64,000 nucleotides of DNA from AWTP1-18 sp036504515 (GCA_036504515.1 DASXVA010000012.1:434001-498000); one strand, 5' to 3'; counted from the first letter of the stretch, positions 23,843 to 32,471 are shown. Numbers and translations: made by a program. Notes: a model not told the origin generated them from the letters alone.

Positions 23843-24862
23843 ATGAAAAAAACAATCCTGTACTTGTTTGCCTTGGCCGCTACTCCCGTCGCGGGTCAGG
23901 AAGTCCATTCCGCCTGTGGTTTGGAAACCAATGATACCCAGCGCCTTGCTTGCTACGACAGGCAGTACAGAGCCCCTGCGTCGGGAGTTGAGGGCAATCA
24001 TGCCTCTGTAGGTCCATTACCAATAGAGGGAGCGACGACTTATTCACCCATGTCTGCCGAATGGGAACTGGATGAACAGGATCGGCGCACGCCCTTCACA
24101 CTACGCACCTACTTGCCCAACCTTCTCTTGCCCTTCCATTACACATCTCGAATCAATCGCTCTCCCACCAGCCCCACCCATGCCAATGGGGAATACAAAG
24201 GAGACTACCGAAAGAGCGAGGCCAAGATTCAAATATCCCTGCGTACCAAGGTTGTTGATGATCTTGTATTGCCCGGGGCGGCTCTCTGGGTGGCTTACAC
24301 CCAACAATCCGTGATGCAGATTTGGGACAAGGCAGACTCTTCGCCTTTTCGCAATTCTGATTACCAACCCGAGGCAATTTACGTCGTACCTATCAGCGCA
24401 AAGATGGGAGCATTGCCCATGGACTGGTCGCTGCGTATGGCACAACTGGGTGTCGCCCATCAGTCCAACGGTCAGAGCGATCCTTTGTCACGCAGTTGGA
24501 ACCGGATTTACCTAGGACTAGGCCTGGAACATAACAGTACCCGTCTGCAAATACGCATCAACCAACGCATCAACATACGCGGCAGTGATGACAACCCTGA
24601 CCTGACAGACTACCTAGGCCGAGTCGAAATAAAAGCTGGGTGGATGGTGCAGTCCTCCTCTTTAGGTCTGCACTGGCGTACCAATCTGACATCGACACAA
24701 CGAGGATCGCTGCGAGCGGATTGGAGCCATCCTGTATTCAAGGACAAACCCGCTGGACTCCAATGGTACGCGCAACTATTCAGCGGCTACGGTGAAACCT
24801 TGCTCGACTACAACCACCGCCAGACCAGCCTTGGGTTTGGGCTGGCTTTGTTTCAGTTCTGA
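23843..24862 (+). CDS. pldA: Outer-membrane phospholipase A (OmpLA)
   Basis: This 339-residue protein has a signal peptide (residues 1-18). The N-terminal CGLETNDTQRLACYDRQY is common in this branch, and a beta-barrel follows. The catalytic segment HQSNGQSDPLSRSWNRIY carries the His-Ser-Asn centre, and FRNSDYQPEAIYV is also conserved. OmpLA hydrolyses phospholipids that reach the outer leaflet when the envelope is damaged. The C-terminus is aromatic (GLALFQF), as in barrels. The only ribosome-site candidate, GGATGA, is weak. Confidence 0.93.
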   Translation: MKKTILYLFALAATPVAGQEVHSACGLETNDTQRLACYDRQYRAPASGVEGNHASVGPLPIEGATTYSPMSAEWELDEQDRRTPFTLRTYLPNLLLPFHYTSRINRSPTSPTHANGEYKGDYRKSEAKIQISLRTKVVDDLVLPGAALWVAYTQQSVMQIWDKADSSPFRNSDYQPEAIYVVPISAKMGALPMDWSLRMAQLGVAHQSNGQSDPLSRSWNRIYLGLGLEHNSTRLQIRINQRINIRGSDDNPDLTDYLGRVEIKAGWMVQSSSLGLHWRTNLTSTQRGSLRADWSHPVFKDKPAGLQWYAQLFSGYGETLLDYNHRQTSLGFGLALFQF

Positions 24863-25027
24863 CACAGCTATCATTTTCCGGTTTCGGCGGGTGTTATTCC
24901 ACAGGGAATGCGGACGAACTTCTCCACTCCATAATGAGAAGGAGAACGTTGCAATTGCTTTTGAAATACACCCTAGGCATGGAACGCGCCATTGCTGGAA
25001 TCCGGTGCCCCAGCTTGTGATGACGAA

Positions 25028-25735
25028 TTACTTCATGATTGCTGTGTATGCTTTTTTGTCGAGCTGATAACAACTACAGGAAACCTTTTCCAGTCCGGCT
25101 CGATTGACAATCGTTACGTTCCCTCTGCTGTAACTGATTAACCCTTGTTTCTGTAATGAGGTCGCAGCCTTGGTAATCCCGACACGTCTTACTCCAAGCA
25201 TAAAAGCCAGGAAAACGTGGGTTACATGAAACCGTTCTCCATGAGCCCGATCTTCCGTCATTAACAGCCACCGGGCCAGTCGCGCTTCCAGCAGATGAAA
25301 GCGGGTACAGGCTGCAGTCTGAGCGAGCTGTCCCATTACCACATAGAGATACCGCTTCAGGGATCGTTCCAATCCGGCGCTACGAGCCAACTCTTTGCGG
25401 AAAGTGGCGGCCTTCATTCGCAGTGCAGGACCAGCCCCCTGCACCAATGCGTGAAACGGGGAAACATCAATACCCAAAATCAGAGAACTACCCAGCATGC
25501 CTTCGTCACCCACCATGCCGACCTCGATTCTGGTTTCGTTATCACTGGCCTCCACCAGGGATATAAAACTGCCCACGGGGAAATACACATAACGGATTTT
25601 CTCACCACGTTCAGCCAGGACTTCTGAAAACTCCAAATCCACCGAAATACTCGCTTCCAGCATATGAAGTCGGTCAATCATGGGCAGGGCTGCCAGCAAC
25701 TGATTGGACAGGGGCACGGAGGAAATGGATAACAC
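25028..25735 (-). CDS. Crp/Fnr-family transcription regulator, copy 1
   Basis: This 235-residue protein has an N-terminal cyclic-nucleotide-binding-like jelly roll (YVYFPVGSFISLVEASDNETRIEVGMVGDEGMLG), a dimer helix and a C-terminal winged helix (HVFLAFMLGVRRVGITKAATSLQKQGLISYSRG). A GTG at 25735 preceded by AGGAGA sets the start. The cNMP phosphate cassette is not conserved, so it probably senses something else. It is divergent from the DUF4398-OmpA pair across a region carrying the shared dyad (25866), and is a paralogue of the gene at 27434. Confidence 0.9.
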   Translation of the reverse strand: MLSISSVPLSNQLLAALPMIDRLHMLEASISVDLEFSEVLAERGEKIRYVYFPVGSFISLVEASDNETRIEVGMVGDEGMLGSSLILGIDVSPFHALVQGAGPALRMKAATFRKELARSAGLERSLKRYLYVVMGQLAQTAACTRFHLLEARLARWLLMTEDRAHGERFHVTHVFLAFMLGVRRVGITKAATSLQKQGLISYSRGNVTIVNRAGLEKVSCSCYQLDKKAYTAIMK

Positions 25736-25865
25736 GATGATTCTCCTGGTAAGGGATGTTTGGGTATTCGTATTGGTAAGAATCCCGAGCGCCACAGTGA
25801 ACGAAAACTCAGAAGATGTCTGGGCGCTAGCGTACATGGCCGCCAGATGGTGGTAATAAATTCAA

Positions 25866-25881
25866 TGTTCGTCAGCGTACA
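25866..25881 (+). promoter_or_regulatory. TGTTCG-N4-CGTACA dyad in the divergent crp-like / DUF4398 promoter
   Basis: TGTTCGTCAGCGTACA differs from the 23308 copy at 2 of 16 bases, and GAAC follows both. It lies 97 bp before the DUF4398 start and 131 bp before the regulator start. A binding site for a Crp-type regulator is a reasonable guess. Confidence 0.55.
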
Positions 25882-25962
25882 GAACCAGGGTCGGGACCGG
25901 CTTATAACGATCTCTGTCAAGGACATTGCAATGCGCGATGTCTCGATCACCGGAGAATACTG

Positions 25963-26340
25963 ATGACCCTTAATTCACGGAATTTCTTAGTTGTACTGGG
26001 TGCCGCCGTCCTGGTTTTGAACTCGGCTTGCAGTAGTTTGAAAACACCGGCCACGGCAGATGTGGCCGTTTCCAAGGCGGCGGTGGATAACGCCACCAGT
26101 GCCGGTGCTGCTGAATTTGCTCCAGCAGAACTGAAAACCGCTCGGGAAAAACTGGCCTTGGCCAATCAGGCCATGCTGGACAAAAACTACAAGCAGGCTG
26201 GCGAGCTGGCCAACCAGGCAGAAGTCGATGCCAAGCTGGCACAAGGCATGGCCAATTCAGCCAAGGCAAAAATGGCCTCAGATGCACTACAGGATGACAT
26301 TCGGGTGTTACGAGAAGAACTCAACCGCAATACAAAATGA
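25963..26340 (+). CDS. DUF4398 lipoprotein
   Basis: This 125-residue protein has a lipoprotein signal with lipobox LNSAC (Cys23). The mature part is an alpha-helical, Ala-rich DUF4398 domain (AEFAPAELKTAREKLALANQAMLDKNYKQAGELANQAEVDAKLAQ, split over residues about 50-95). It is likely an outer-membrane lipoprotein that forms a coiled coil. It is followed 47 bp later by a larger DUF4398-OmpA protein, which looks like its partner. Confidence 0.9.
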   Translation: MTLNSRNFLVVLGAAVLVLNSACSSLKTPATADVAVSKAAVDNATSAGAAEFAPAELKTAREKLALANQAMLDKNYKQAGELANQAEVDAKLAQGMANSAKAKMASDALQDDIRVLREELNRNTK

Positions 26341-26387
26341 ACCGGCAATGGCCGATTAATAAAAACACCATTTACAGGAATCCAATC

Positions 26388-27257
26388 ATGACCTCACTAC
26401 CGTACAAACCTGTTTTGCTCACCTTGGCAATTCTCCTTGGTGCCTGCAGTTCAATGCCCAAGACCACCCCTTTGCTGGATCAGACACGAAACGACTACCG
26501 GACAGCCGAGGACAATCCCAAAGTGTCCAGCTACGCCCAGCCAGAAATGAAACAAGCCAGAGAAGCGCTGGAACTGGCGAGTGCTGCCGCAAAACGCAAT
26601 GACAGTGATGAAAGCATCGACAAACTAGCCTATCTAGCCAAACAAAAAATCGCCGTCACTCAGGAAGCCGCCACGCAAAAATCCGCGGAGGCTGCTATCG
26701 CTGATGCTGGCAGGATTCGGGACCAGATGCGTCTGGACCAACGCACAAATGAAGCCGATCAAGCAAAGCGTAATGCCGACCAGGCCCGATTGGATACAAG
26801 GATTGCCCAGAACGAAACTCGCCAGGCTCAGGAACGTACATCCCAACTTGAAGCCCAGTTGGCCGATTTGTCTGCCAAGCACACAGAACGCGGCATGGTC
26901 ATCACCTTGGGGGATGTATTGTTCGGCTCCGATCTCAGTCGATTGAGCGCTGATGGTGCGAGGACTTTGCAAAAACTTGCTGAAGTGTTGCGCCAGAATC
27001 CCACTCGCAATGTACTGATTGAAGGCTTCACTGATAGTACGGGCTCTGCCGCTCATAACCAGGAGCTTTCTGAAAAACGTAGCAACGTAGTACGCAATAC
27101 CTTGGCCGACATGGGTGTCGCCAACGACCGCATGGTGGTTCGAGCTTATGGCGAAGCCTACCCGGTGGCGGTCAATGACAACAAGGAAAGTCGTCAACTG
27201 AATCGCCGGGTAGAAATCGTGGTATCCAACGACAGTGGCGTGATTCCCCCACGTTAA
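26388..27257 (+). CDS. DUF4398-OmpA peptidoglycan-binding lipoprotein
   Basis: This 289-residue protein has the lipobox LLGAC near residue 17, a DUF4398 helical region (about 35-95), a long Gln/Arg/Ala coiled coil (about 95-165) and a C-terminal OmpA domain (VLFGSDLSRLSADGARTLQKLAE..IEGFTDSTGSAAHNQELSEKRSNVV..NRRVEIVV). It should tether the outer membrane to peptidoglycan. The start follows AGGAA, and the longer frame that overlaps the upstream stop would hide the lipoprotein signal. Confidence 0.92.
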   Translation: MTSLPYKPVLLTLAILLGACSSMPKTTPLLDQTRNDYRTAEDNPKVSSYAQPEMKQAREALELASAAAKRNDSDESIDKLAYLAKQKIAVTQEAATQKSAEAAIADAGRIRDQMRLDQRTNEADQAKRNADQARLDTRIAQNETRQAQERTSQLEAQLADLSAKHTERGMVITLGDVLFGSDLSRLSADGARTLQKLAEVLRQNPTRNVLIEGFTDSTGSAAHNQELSEKRSNVVRNTLADMGVANDRMVVRAYGEAYPVAVNDNKESRQLNRRVEIVVSNDSGVIPPR

Positions 27258-27433
27258 GCTCGGCTGAAAACCACCTGAAATACCTCATGGGTGGATAAAA
27301 AAGCCATCACCGGTATGCATGATCCTGTTGCCATAGGGTCAGAGCATATCCGTGGTGGCGCGCTACCCCCACTTATCGCGGGGTATCGCACGATATTCAG
27401 AAAGTAGACAGAGGAAATTCCCAATCTGTCGAT

Positions 27434-28168
27434 CTAAAGCCTGAATGTCCCGGGAACGCGGATATCCGCCAACAGCCTGTCGCATTCTGTTTTGACCACC
27501 GCATAGCATTCGCAGCTACGCGCCTCAAGACCAGCTCGGTCAAGCACAGTGATATGGCCCCGTTGGTACTTGATCAGACCGGATCGCTGGAGATTACCTG
27601 CGGCTTCGGTGATGCCTTCGCGGCGGACTCCCAGCATATTGGCAATCAGCTCCTGAGTCATGACCAGATCACTGGAGGGGAGCCTGTCCAGGCTCAACAA
27701 TAGCCAACGGCAAAGTTGCTGATCCAGGGTGTGGTGGCGATTACAGGAAGCGGTTTGAGCCATCTGCGTCAATAAGGATTGGGTATATCGCAGCAACAAG
27801 CGTTGCATGGGACCTGCCCGAAAAAACTCATCCTTCACCAACTGTCCCTTGAGCCTGTACGCATGACCGGCACTTTTCACCATGGCCCGGCTGGAAGTAC
27901 TTTCTCCGCCCATGAACAGCGAAACACCTACGACGCCTTCATTACCCACCACAGCGATTTCTGCCGAGGTTCCATCTTCCATCGCACACAGCAAGGAAAC
28001 AATGGAGTTGGTTGGAAAGTAAACGTGGCGCATTTGTACTCCTGATTCATATAAGGAGTGGCCAAGAGGCATCGGAACATATTCCAGACTAGGAAGTAGA
28101 CGGTCATATTCGACGTCTGGCAAATGAGCAAGAAGATGGTTCTGTCGAGGACTATCGTGGGCAATCAT
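27434..28168 (-). CDS. Crp/Fnr-family transcription regulator, copy 2
   Basis: This 244-residue protein has an effector domain with VYFPTNSIVSLLCAMEDGTSAEIAVVGNEGVVG and the HTH MTQELIANMLGVRREGITEAAGNLQRSGLI. The start at 28168 follows AGGAGC, and the 30-residue longer frame is not family-like. It shares layout and the conserved VGNEG/VGDEG and GVRR..IT segments with copy 1, so the two arose by duplication or belong to one sub-family. It is divergent from the OmpA gene at 28522. Confidence 0.9.
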   Translation of the reverse strand: MIAHDSPRQNHLLAHLPDVEYDRLLPSLEYVPMPLGHSLYESGVQMRHVYFPTNSIVSLLCAMEDGTSAEIAVVGNEGVVGVSLFMGGESTSSRAMVKSAGHAYRLKGQLVKDEFFRAGPMQRLLLRYTQSLLTQMAQTASCNRHHTLDQQLCRWLLLSLDRLPSSDLVMTQELIANMLGVRREGITEAAGNLQRSGLIKYQRGHITVLDRAGLEARSCECYAVVKTECDRLLADIRVPGTFRL

Positions 28169-28521
28169 TAAAGCTCCTGTGTAGTGGCATATCCGCAATC
28201 GAATCCATTCGGCTCCAATCTTGCGCATCTCTTTTGCATTATGTTCTTTAGAGGACATAAGTGTTGTTCATTAATAAATATGCAATAGCCGTTTCAGTGC
28301 ATTTATTTGCATCTGTCGAAGTAACTATGGAATTCACAGCCTTTGTTCGGTAACAGACAGAGGCAATAGGCAAGGGAAGCGACAATCCTTATTGAATCCC
28401 CTGACTGCGGATTCGGCGCTGCCCGCAGTCTTTATGGACTGAAAACAAATGTGACGGAAGGAAATATCACCGGTTACAGCAGCAGACGTCGATATGAAGC
28501 AAACGACTCACAGGAGTTCTC
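28169..28521. promoter_or_regulatory. Divergent intergenic region, AT-rich, with a degenerate dyad
   Basis: No gene is seen in these 353 bases. The half nearest the regulator is AT-rich. At 28344-28359, TGTTCGGTAACAGACA followed by GAGG is a weaker copy of the island motif. Near 28403 lies CTGCGGATTCGGCGCTGCCCGCAG, with complementary CTGCGG and CCGCAG arms. Confidence 0.45.
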
Positions 28522-29199
28522 ATGAAAAACAAATCAAACAAACGGTACTGTCGCAACATCTTCACGGCCCTGTCCCTGGCGGGGGCACTATCTACCGTCG
28601 CTTACGGACAGACCAAACCTCTTGAAACCGGTTATCTGGTTGATCAACGTGGCATTGCCGTCAGGAGCGGTTCTGGTCTGTGCTGGCATACCGGCACAGG
28701 TCCAGCATCGGCGACGCCTAACGAATGTGATTCAGGCCCAGCCACGGCACCCATTACCAAAGCTACAGAACCGGTCGCCAAAGTTCCCATGGTGCTGGCC
28801 CCAAAGCCCGCTGCGGCAAGGGTCACCCTGGACGCCGATGCCTTGTTTGATTTCAACAAATCAAACCTTTTGCCAGCCGGGCGTGATGCTCTCGATACCT
28901 TTGTCGCCAGCATTCACGACATCAGTCCCGAAGCTATCCTGGCGGTGGGCCACGCCGACCGCTTCGGCAGTGACAGTTATAACCAACACCTTTCTGAACA
29001 ACGGGCAGAGTCGGTCAAGACCTATCTCATGAGTAAAGGAATCGATCCCAACCGGATCAAGATTGAAGGTCGAGGCGAAACCCAACCCACGACGCAAACT
29101 AGCGAATGCCAGGGTGCAAAAAGTAGCAAGACGATTGCTTGCTTGCAGCCGGACCGGCGAGTTGACGTTCAAATTGTGGGCACTCGCATTTCCCAATAA
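28522..29199 (+). CDS. OmpA-family protein with signal peptide
   Basis: This 225-residue protein has a signal peptide (to about residue 29, AYGQ). The N-terminal part contains RSGSGLCWHTG..ECDSG, the short pre-domain seen in many betaproteobacterial OmpA proteins. The C-terminal OmpA domain (ALFDFNKSNLLPAGRDALDTF..GHADRFGSDSYNQHLSEQRAESVK..QPDRRVDVQIVG) binds peptidoglycan. It starts after AGGAG and is followed by a terminator at 29221. Confidence 0.92.
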   Translation: MKNKSNKRYCRNIFTALSLAGALSTVAYGQTKPLETGYLVDQRGIAVRSGSGLCWHTGTGPASATPNECDSGPATAPITKATEPVAKVPMVLAPKPAAARVTLDADALFDFNKSNLLPAGRDALDTFVASIHDISPEAILAVGHADRFGSDSYNQHLSEQRAESVKTYLMSKGIDPNRIKIEGRGETQPTTQTSECQGAKSSKTIACLQPDRRVDVQIVGTRISQ

Positions 29200-29220
29200 A
29201 TCTTTATTGAGCTTTCTCTC

Positions 29221-29245
29221 AGCCCCGTTATCCGGGGCTTCTATT
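29221..29245 (+). terminator. Intrinsic terminator after the OmpA gene
   Basis: AGCCCCG / CGGGGCT with a 5-nt loop, followed by TCTATT. The T-tract is short, so efficiency may be moderate. Confidence 0.65.
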
Positions 29246-29271
29246 CTGCGCAGAGAATTCTCCAAGCCCTA

Positions 29272-29287
29272 TGTACGTCAGCAGACT
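29272..29287 (+). promoter_or_regulatory. Fourth copy of the island promoter motif
   Basis: TGTACGTCAGCAGACT matches the left arm and spacer of the 23308 and 25866 copies. The right arm is degenerate. It lies about 200 bp upstream of the glycine-zipper lipoprotein gene. Confidence 0.4.
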
Positions 29288-29488
29288 GATACCGGGATGG
29301 TTATCCAATAGCCTGACCTACCTGCTCAGTAAAGTTCGAACGGCATATTTGAGACGGGCCAAGGACCGTTACTTTGATCAAGCCTAGGCTTATCACGGGA
29401 AACAAGTTGGCCTACCGCTGATCCTTCAAGGCAATTTCAAGCTGGAAGGTCAGCGGATGTACCTCTGTAGTGATTAAGGAGACACACC

Positions 29489-29704
29489 ATGAAAACGACC
29501 AAGAACTTGCTATTTTTCAGTATCGCTATCAGCACGATTTTCGCCTTGGCAAGCTGCTCGGGCATGTCCACTCGGGACCAGAACACGGCCGTGGGTGCCG
29601 GTGTCGGCGCCGTAGGTGGTGCGATCCTGACCGGAGGCAGCACGACAGGTACGATCGGCGGAGCTGCCGTAGGCGGCATTATTGGTCACGAAATACACAA
29701 GTAG
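29489..29704 (+). CDS. Glycine-zipper lipoprotein (OsmB-like)
   Basis: This 71-residue protein has the lipobox ALASC (Cys at about 23). The rest is a glycine-zipper hairpin (AVGAGVGAVGGAILTGG..GTIGGAAVGGIIGHEI), the pattern of OsmB / YMGG-type small outer-membrane lipoproteins induced by osmotic or envelope stress. Strong AAGGAGA before the ATG. Confidence 0.9.
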   Translation: MKTTKNLLFFSIAISTIFALASCSGMSTRDQNTAVGAGVGAVGGAILTGGSTTGTIGGAAVGGIIGHEIHK

Positions 29705-29736
29705 ATCAATACCCACCAGGATTGAAACGTGGTTAT

Positions 29737-29754
29737 TCAGTGTCAGCACACTGA
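29737..29754. promoter_or_regulatory. Perfect-arm dyad TCAGTGT-N4-ACACTGA
   Basis: TCAGTGTCAGCACACTGA has perfect 7-bp arms and a 4-bp spacer, 58 bp upstream of the 64-residue lipoprotein gene. It could be an operator or an RNA hairpin. No T-run follows, so it is not an intrinsic terminator. Confidence 0.45.
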
Positions 29755-29812
29755 CTTGTTTCACCTCGTTGTCGTTGCCAATACTTCCAATGAAATACAA
29801 GGAAAAATATCG

Positions 29813-30007
29813 ATGAATAACTTCTCAATCTCGTATTCCGCCATCGCACTGGTGGCCAGCGCCATGATTTTCTCAGCCTGTCAGCCTCAGGAAGGCCCTG
29901 CTGAACGGGCGGGTAAGCAAGTAGACAATGCAGCGGAGTCTGTTGGTCAGCACGTTGAAAAAGCTGGGCAGGACCTTCAGGATGCCGCCAAAAGCAGCAA
30001 GAAATAG
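29813..30007 (+). CDS. Small helical lipoprotein
   Basis: This 64-residue protein has the lipobox FSAC (Cys at about 23). The charged helical tail (ERAGKQVDNAAESVGQHVEKAGQ) has a repeating A/G-x-x-V/L pattern like LEA-type or entericidin-like stress peptides. The start is placed after CAAGGAAA. The precise function is unknown; the island context suggests envelope stress. Confidence 0.8.
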   Translation: MNNFSISYSAIALVASAMIFSACQPQEGPAERAGKQVDNAAESVGQHVEKAGQDLQDAAKSSKK

Positions 30008-30089
30008 TCAGATTCATCGCTAGATGACTTGCATGACCGGAAAGTTTGATCGGCAATTCTGTTTGTCGCTTTCCACTAAGGAGTTGGAC

Positions 30090-30314
30090 ATGAACTGGGA
30101 TATCGTCGAAGGTAATTGGAAACAATTCAAAGGAATGATCAAAGATCATTGGGGAAACCTTACCGATGACCACTTGGCCGCAATTGATGGCAAGCGGGTG
30201 GCTTTGATCGGTCGCTTGCAGGAAACCTACGGCGTCACCCTTGATGAAGCCGAATTGCAAATTAAGTCCTTTGAAGAGCGTTACAAAGACTTCCTCCCAG
30301 GTAAAAAACAATAG
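30090..30314 (+). CDS. CsbD-family stress protein
   Basis: This 74-residue protein begins MNWDIVEGNWKQFKGMIKDHWGNLTDD, the CsbD / YjbJ signature, and has the second conserved block EETYG-like LQETYGVTLDEAE. CsbD proteins are abundant and induced by general stress, with no known biochemical activity. Start after AAGGAG; the 22-residue longer frame is rejected. Last gene of the accessory island. Confidence 0.93.
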   Translation: MNWDIVEGNWKQFKGMIKDHWGNLTDDHLAAIDGKRVALIGRLQETYGVTLDEAELQIKSFEERYKDFLPGKKQ

Positions 30315-30589
30315 CGATCAAGCTTGTAACGGACATGGTGATTCAAGCACTCAGCACTAATGTCGAAAAAGTACGAAGAAAAACACAAGCTAATATCCAA
30401 GCGCACCGACTGATGCAGTTAAGTCCCGGGTTGCTATAAGTTCACCGGGCTCAACAAGCGACTTAAATATCCTCATGCTTGCTAACCACGGGGGATCGTC
30501 ACGACACGTCGACCGTGGTTTCCTTTTGCCAAGATATACGGCAGAGTGACTCCCCTTCAGTCACCACAAGCACTGGTCTGCACCCATCC

Positions 30590-31603
30590 ATGAAAAAACC
30601 AGAAGACATCCAGTTGTCCATGCTCGACCTCGTCGCCGTGCGCGAGGGAAGCACCGTCGCGGATGCACTGGCCATTGCTCTGCGCACGGCTCAGCATGTG
30701 GAATCGTTAGGCTTCGCCCGCTATTGGGTTGCCGAACATCACAACATGCCCGGCATTGCGAGTTCTGCCACGGCGGTACTGATCGGCTATGTCGCTGGTG
30801 GCACCAGAACGATTCGCGTCGGATCGGGGGGCATCATGTTGCCCAACCATGCGCCCTTGGTCGTTGCCGAGGCCTTCGGCACCCTGGCCGAACTCTACCC
30901 GGGGCGGATTGATCTCGGCCTGGGCCGCGCGCCTGGCACTGATCAAATCGCCATGCGGGCACTGCGTCGTGACCGCATCGAGCAGGAAAGCGATTTCCCC
31001 CGGGATGTAGAAGAACTCCAGCGCCTGCTGGCTCCGGCCCAGCCTGACCAACGCTTGATCGCCACTCCGGGTGCTGGCACCAATGTGCCGATATGGCTGC
31101 TGGGCTCCAGCTTGTTTTCCGCCAGACTGGCCGCAGAAATGGGCTTGCCCTACGCCTTCGCCTCGCACTTTGCACCGCGCTTGTTGCTCCAGGCCATCGA
31201 CTTGTATCGCAGCCTGTTCCGCCCCTCCGCAGTATTGGCCCAGCCCTACGTGATGGTCGGGGTCCCGGTGATTGCGGCCCCCACCGATCAGGAAGCGGAA
31301 TACCTGGCCAGCAGCACCTATCTGCGGGTGCTGGGCATGCTGCGCGGCGAGCGTAAACCCCTGCAAGCACCGGTAGAAGGGCTTCAGCAAAGTTTGCGGG
31401 CCGACGAACGGGCGAGCATCAACGACTTTCTCGCCGCCGCCGTTATCGGCGGACCGGATACTGTACGCAGCGGTTTTAACTCCCTGCTCCAGGCCACCGA
31501 TGCCGACGAGTTCATTCTGGTGAGCGACGTTTTCGACCCTGAATTGCGCTTGCGCTCCTTGAGCATTGCGGCGGCAGCGAGGAATGCTCAAGCAGCGCCT
31601 TGA
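30590..31603 (+). CDS. LLM-class flavin-dependent oxidoreductase
   Basis: This 337-residue luciferase-like monooxygenase starts MKKPEDIQLSMLDLV. Family segments include FARYWVAEHHNMPGIASSA, RVGSGGIMLPNHAPLVVAEAFGTL, GRIDLGLGRAPGTD and QPYVMVGVPV. It belongs to the alkanal-monooxygenase-like YhbW group, which uses FMN; the substrate is unknown. There is no clear ribosome site before the chosen ATG, but the longer frame to 30479 is not family-like. It marks the return to high-GC core sequence. Confidence 0.9.
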   Translation: MKKPEDIQLSMLDLVAVREGSTVADALAIALRTAQHVESLGFARYWVAEHHNMPGIASSATAVLIGYVAGGTRTIRVGSGGIMLPNHAPLVVAEAFGTLAELYPGRIDLGLGRAPGTDQIAMRALRRDRIEQESDFPRDVEELQRLLAPAQPDQRLIATPGAGTNVPIWLLGSSLFSARLAAEMGLPYAFASHFAPRLLLQAIDLYRSLFRPSAVLAQPYVMVGVPVIAAPTDQEAEYLASSTYLRVLGMLRGERKPLQAPVEGLQQSLRADERASINDFLAAAVIGGPDTVRSGFNSLLQATDADEFILVSDVFDPELRLRSLSIAAAARNAQAAP

Positions 31604-31931
31604 GGGAGGAAGCCTGGGGAAATCCGGCCCGGTTGATCCGGGTAAACGGGGGCAGTTCTTCATGTGAAATAAATTCACCATTTCAGCGGATTTTACGGGC
31701 CACGGCTTCGGCGGAAAAATCAATTCCCTTTAACCATGCGCTTCTTGGTCATTCATGACCCGGTTTTTATGGTGAAAATAATTCACATCAAACAACAAGA
31801 CAGGCCGCTATTCTTCTGCCGAAAGACAAAGGCAAGCCGTGGTCAGTCCTTTCTTGCCCCCAAAGCCACAGCCGCCATCCCCCAACCATGGCCCCAGACC
31901 CGGCATCGAAGCGCCCCGACGGTCAGTTATC
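31604..31931. promoter_or_regulatory. Intergenic region with two 15-bp GTGAA-N5-TTCAC palindromes
   Basis: No gene is supported in these 328 bases. Two sites, GTGAAATAAATTCAC (31664-31678) and GTGAAAATAATTCAC (31772-31786), are palindromic and 108 bp apart. With their flanks (ATGTGAA..TTCACCAT and its complement) they form an inverted pair matching at 17 of 20 bases. They lie upstream of the exported protein and permease genes. Confidence 0.5.
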
Positions 31932-32471
31932 ATGACCCCGTTAATCCACCCGCCCCACCCCACCGTGCTTGCCACCCTACACAAAACCCTCCGCGCCGCC
32001 TGCCTGCTACCCTTCCTTGCCGCCACGGCCTTCGCAGCGCCTCCGCCAGACGCACCGGTAGACATCATCTCCACCCAGTTCGGCATCTTCGACGCCAGCA
32101 CACCGGGGGAGCTTTCCTTCGAGGCGACCAATATCATCCCCCGCGTCACCGGCCAGCGTTACGGCTGGATCATTGAGCTGAAAACCACGAAGCGCAATGT
32201 GTCGGTGCGGGAGGAATATGTTTTTGCCCTGCCGGCCAAAGCCGGCAGCAAAACCGAAGCAAGCACGGCTGAACCCAAGGATGAGTTCCTCGAAGGTTTC
32301 AAACAGGCGCCCCAGCGGCGCAATCAGGTAAGCCAGCGTCAACTGGCACCGATCGACGGCCAGATTTACGGCGAATGGTCCGTGGGCGAGAACGAACCGG
32401 CAGGACACCGTCGCCTGCAAGTCTTTGTCGAAGGCAAGCTGGCGGCTACCTTTGAATACGACATGAAGTAA
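31932..32471 (+). CDS. Exported protein of unknown function linked to a MacB-type permease
   Basis: This 179-residue protein has a signal peptide ending near residue 36 (AATAFAAPP). The mature domain (IISTQFGIFDAS..FEATNIIPRVTGQRYGWIIEL..VREEYVFALPA..HRRLQVFVEGKLAATFEYDMK) looks like a beta-sandwich. I do not recognise the family with certainty. It ends 15 bp before the permease gene and is probably its periplasmic partner. The N-terminal start is uncertain; ATG 31932 is chosen to give a normal signal peptide. Confidence 0.72.
   Translation: MTPLIHPPHPTVLATLHKTLRAACLLPFLAATAFAAPPPDAPVDIISTQFGIFDASTPGELSFEATNIIPRVTGQRYGWIIELKTTKRNVSVREEYVFALPAKAGSKTEASTAEPKDEFLEGFKQAPQRRNQVSQRQLAPIDGQIYGEWSVGENEPAGHRRLQVFVEGKLAATFEYDMK

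Noticed and set aside
24940..24960. TTGCAACGTT (reverse strand) as the missing right end of a second element
   Set aside because: Only a 10-bp match to the inner part of L1; no TGTGGGCG terminus and no second site at 21-22 bp.
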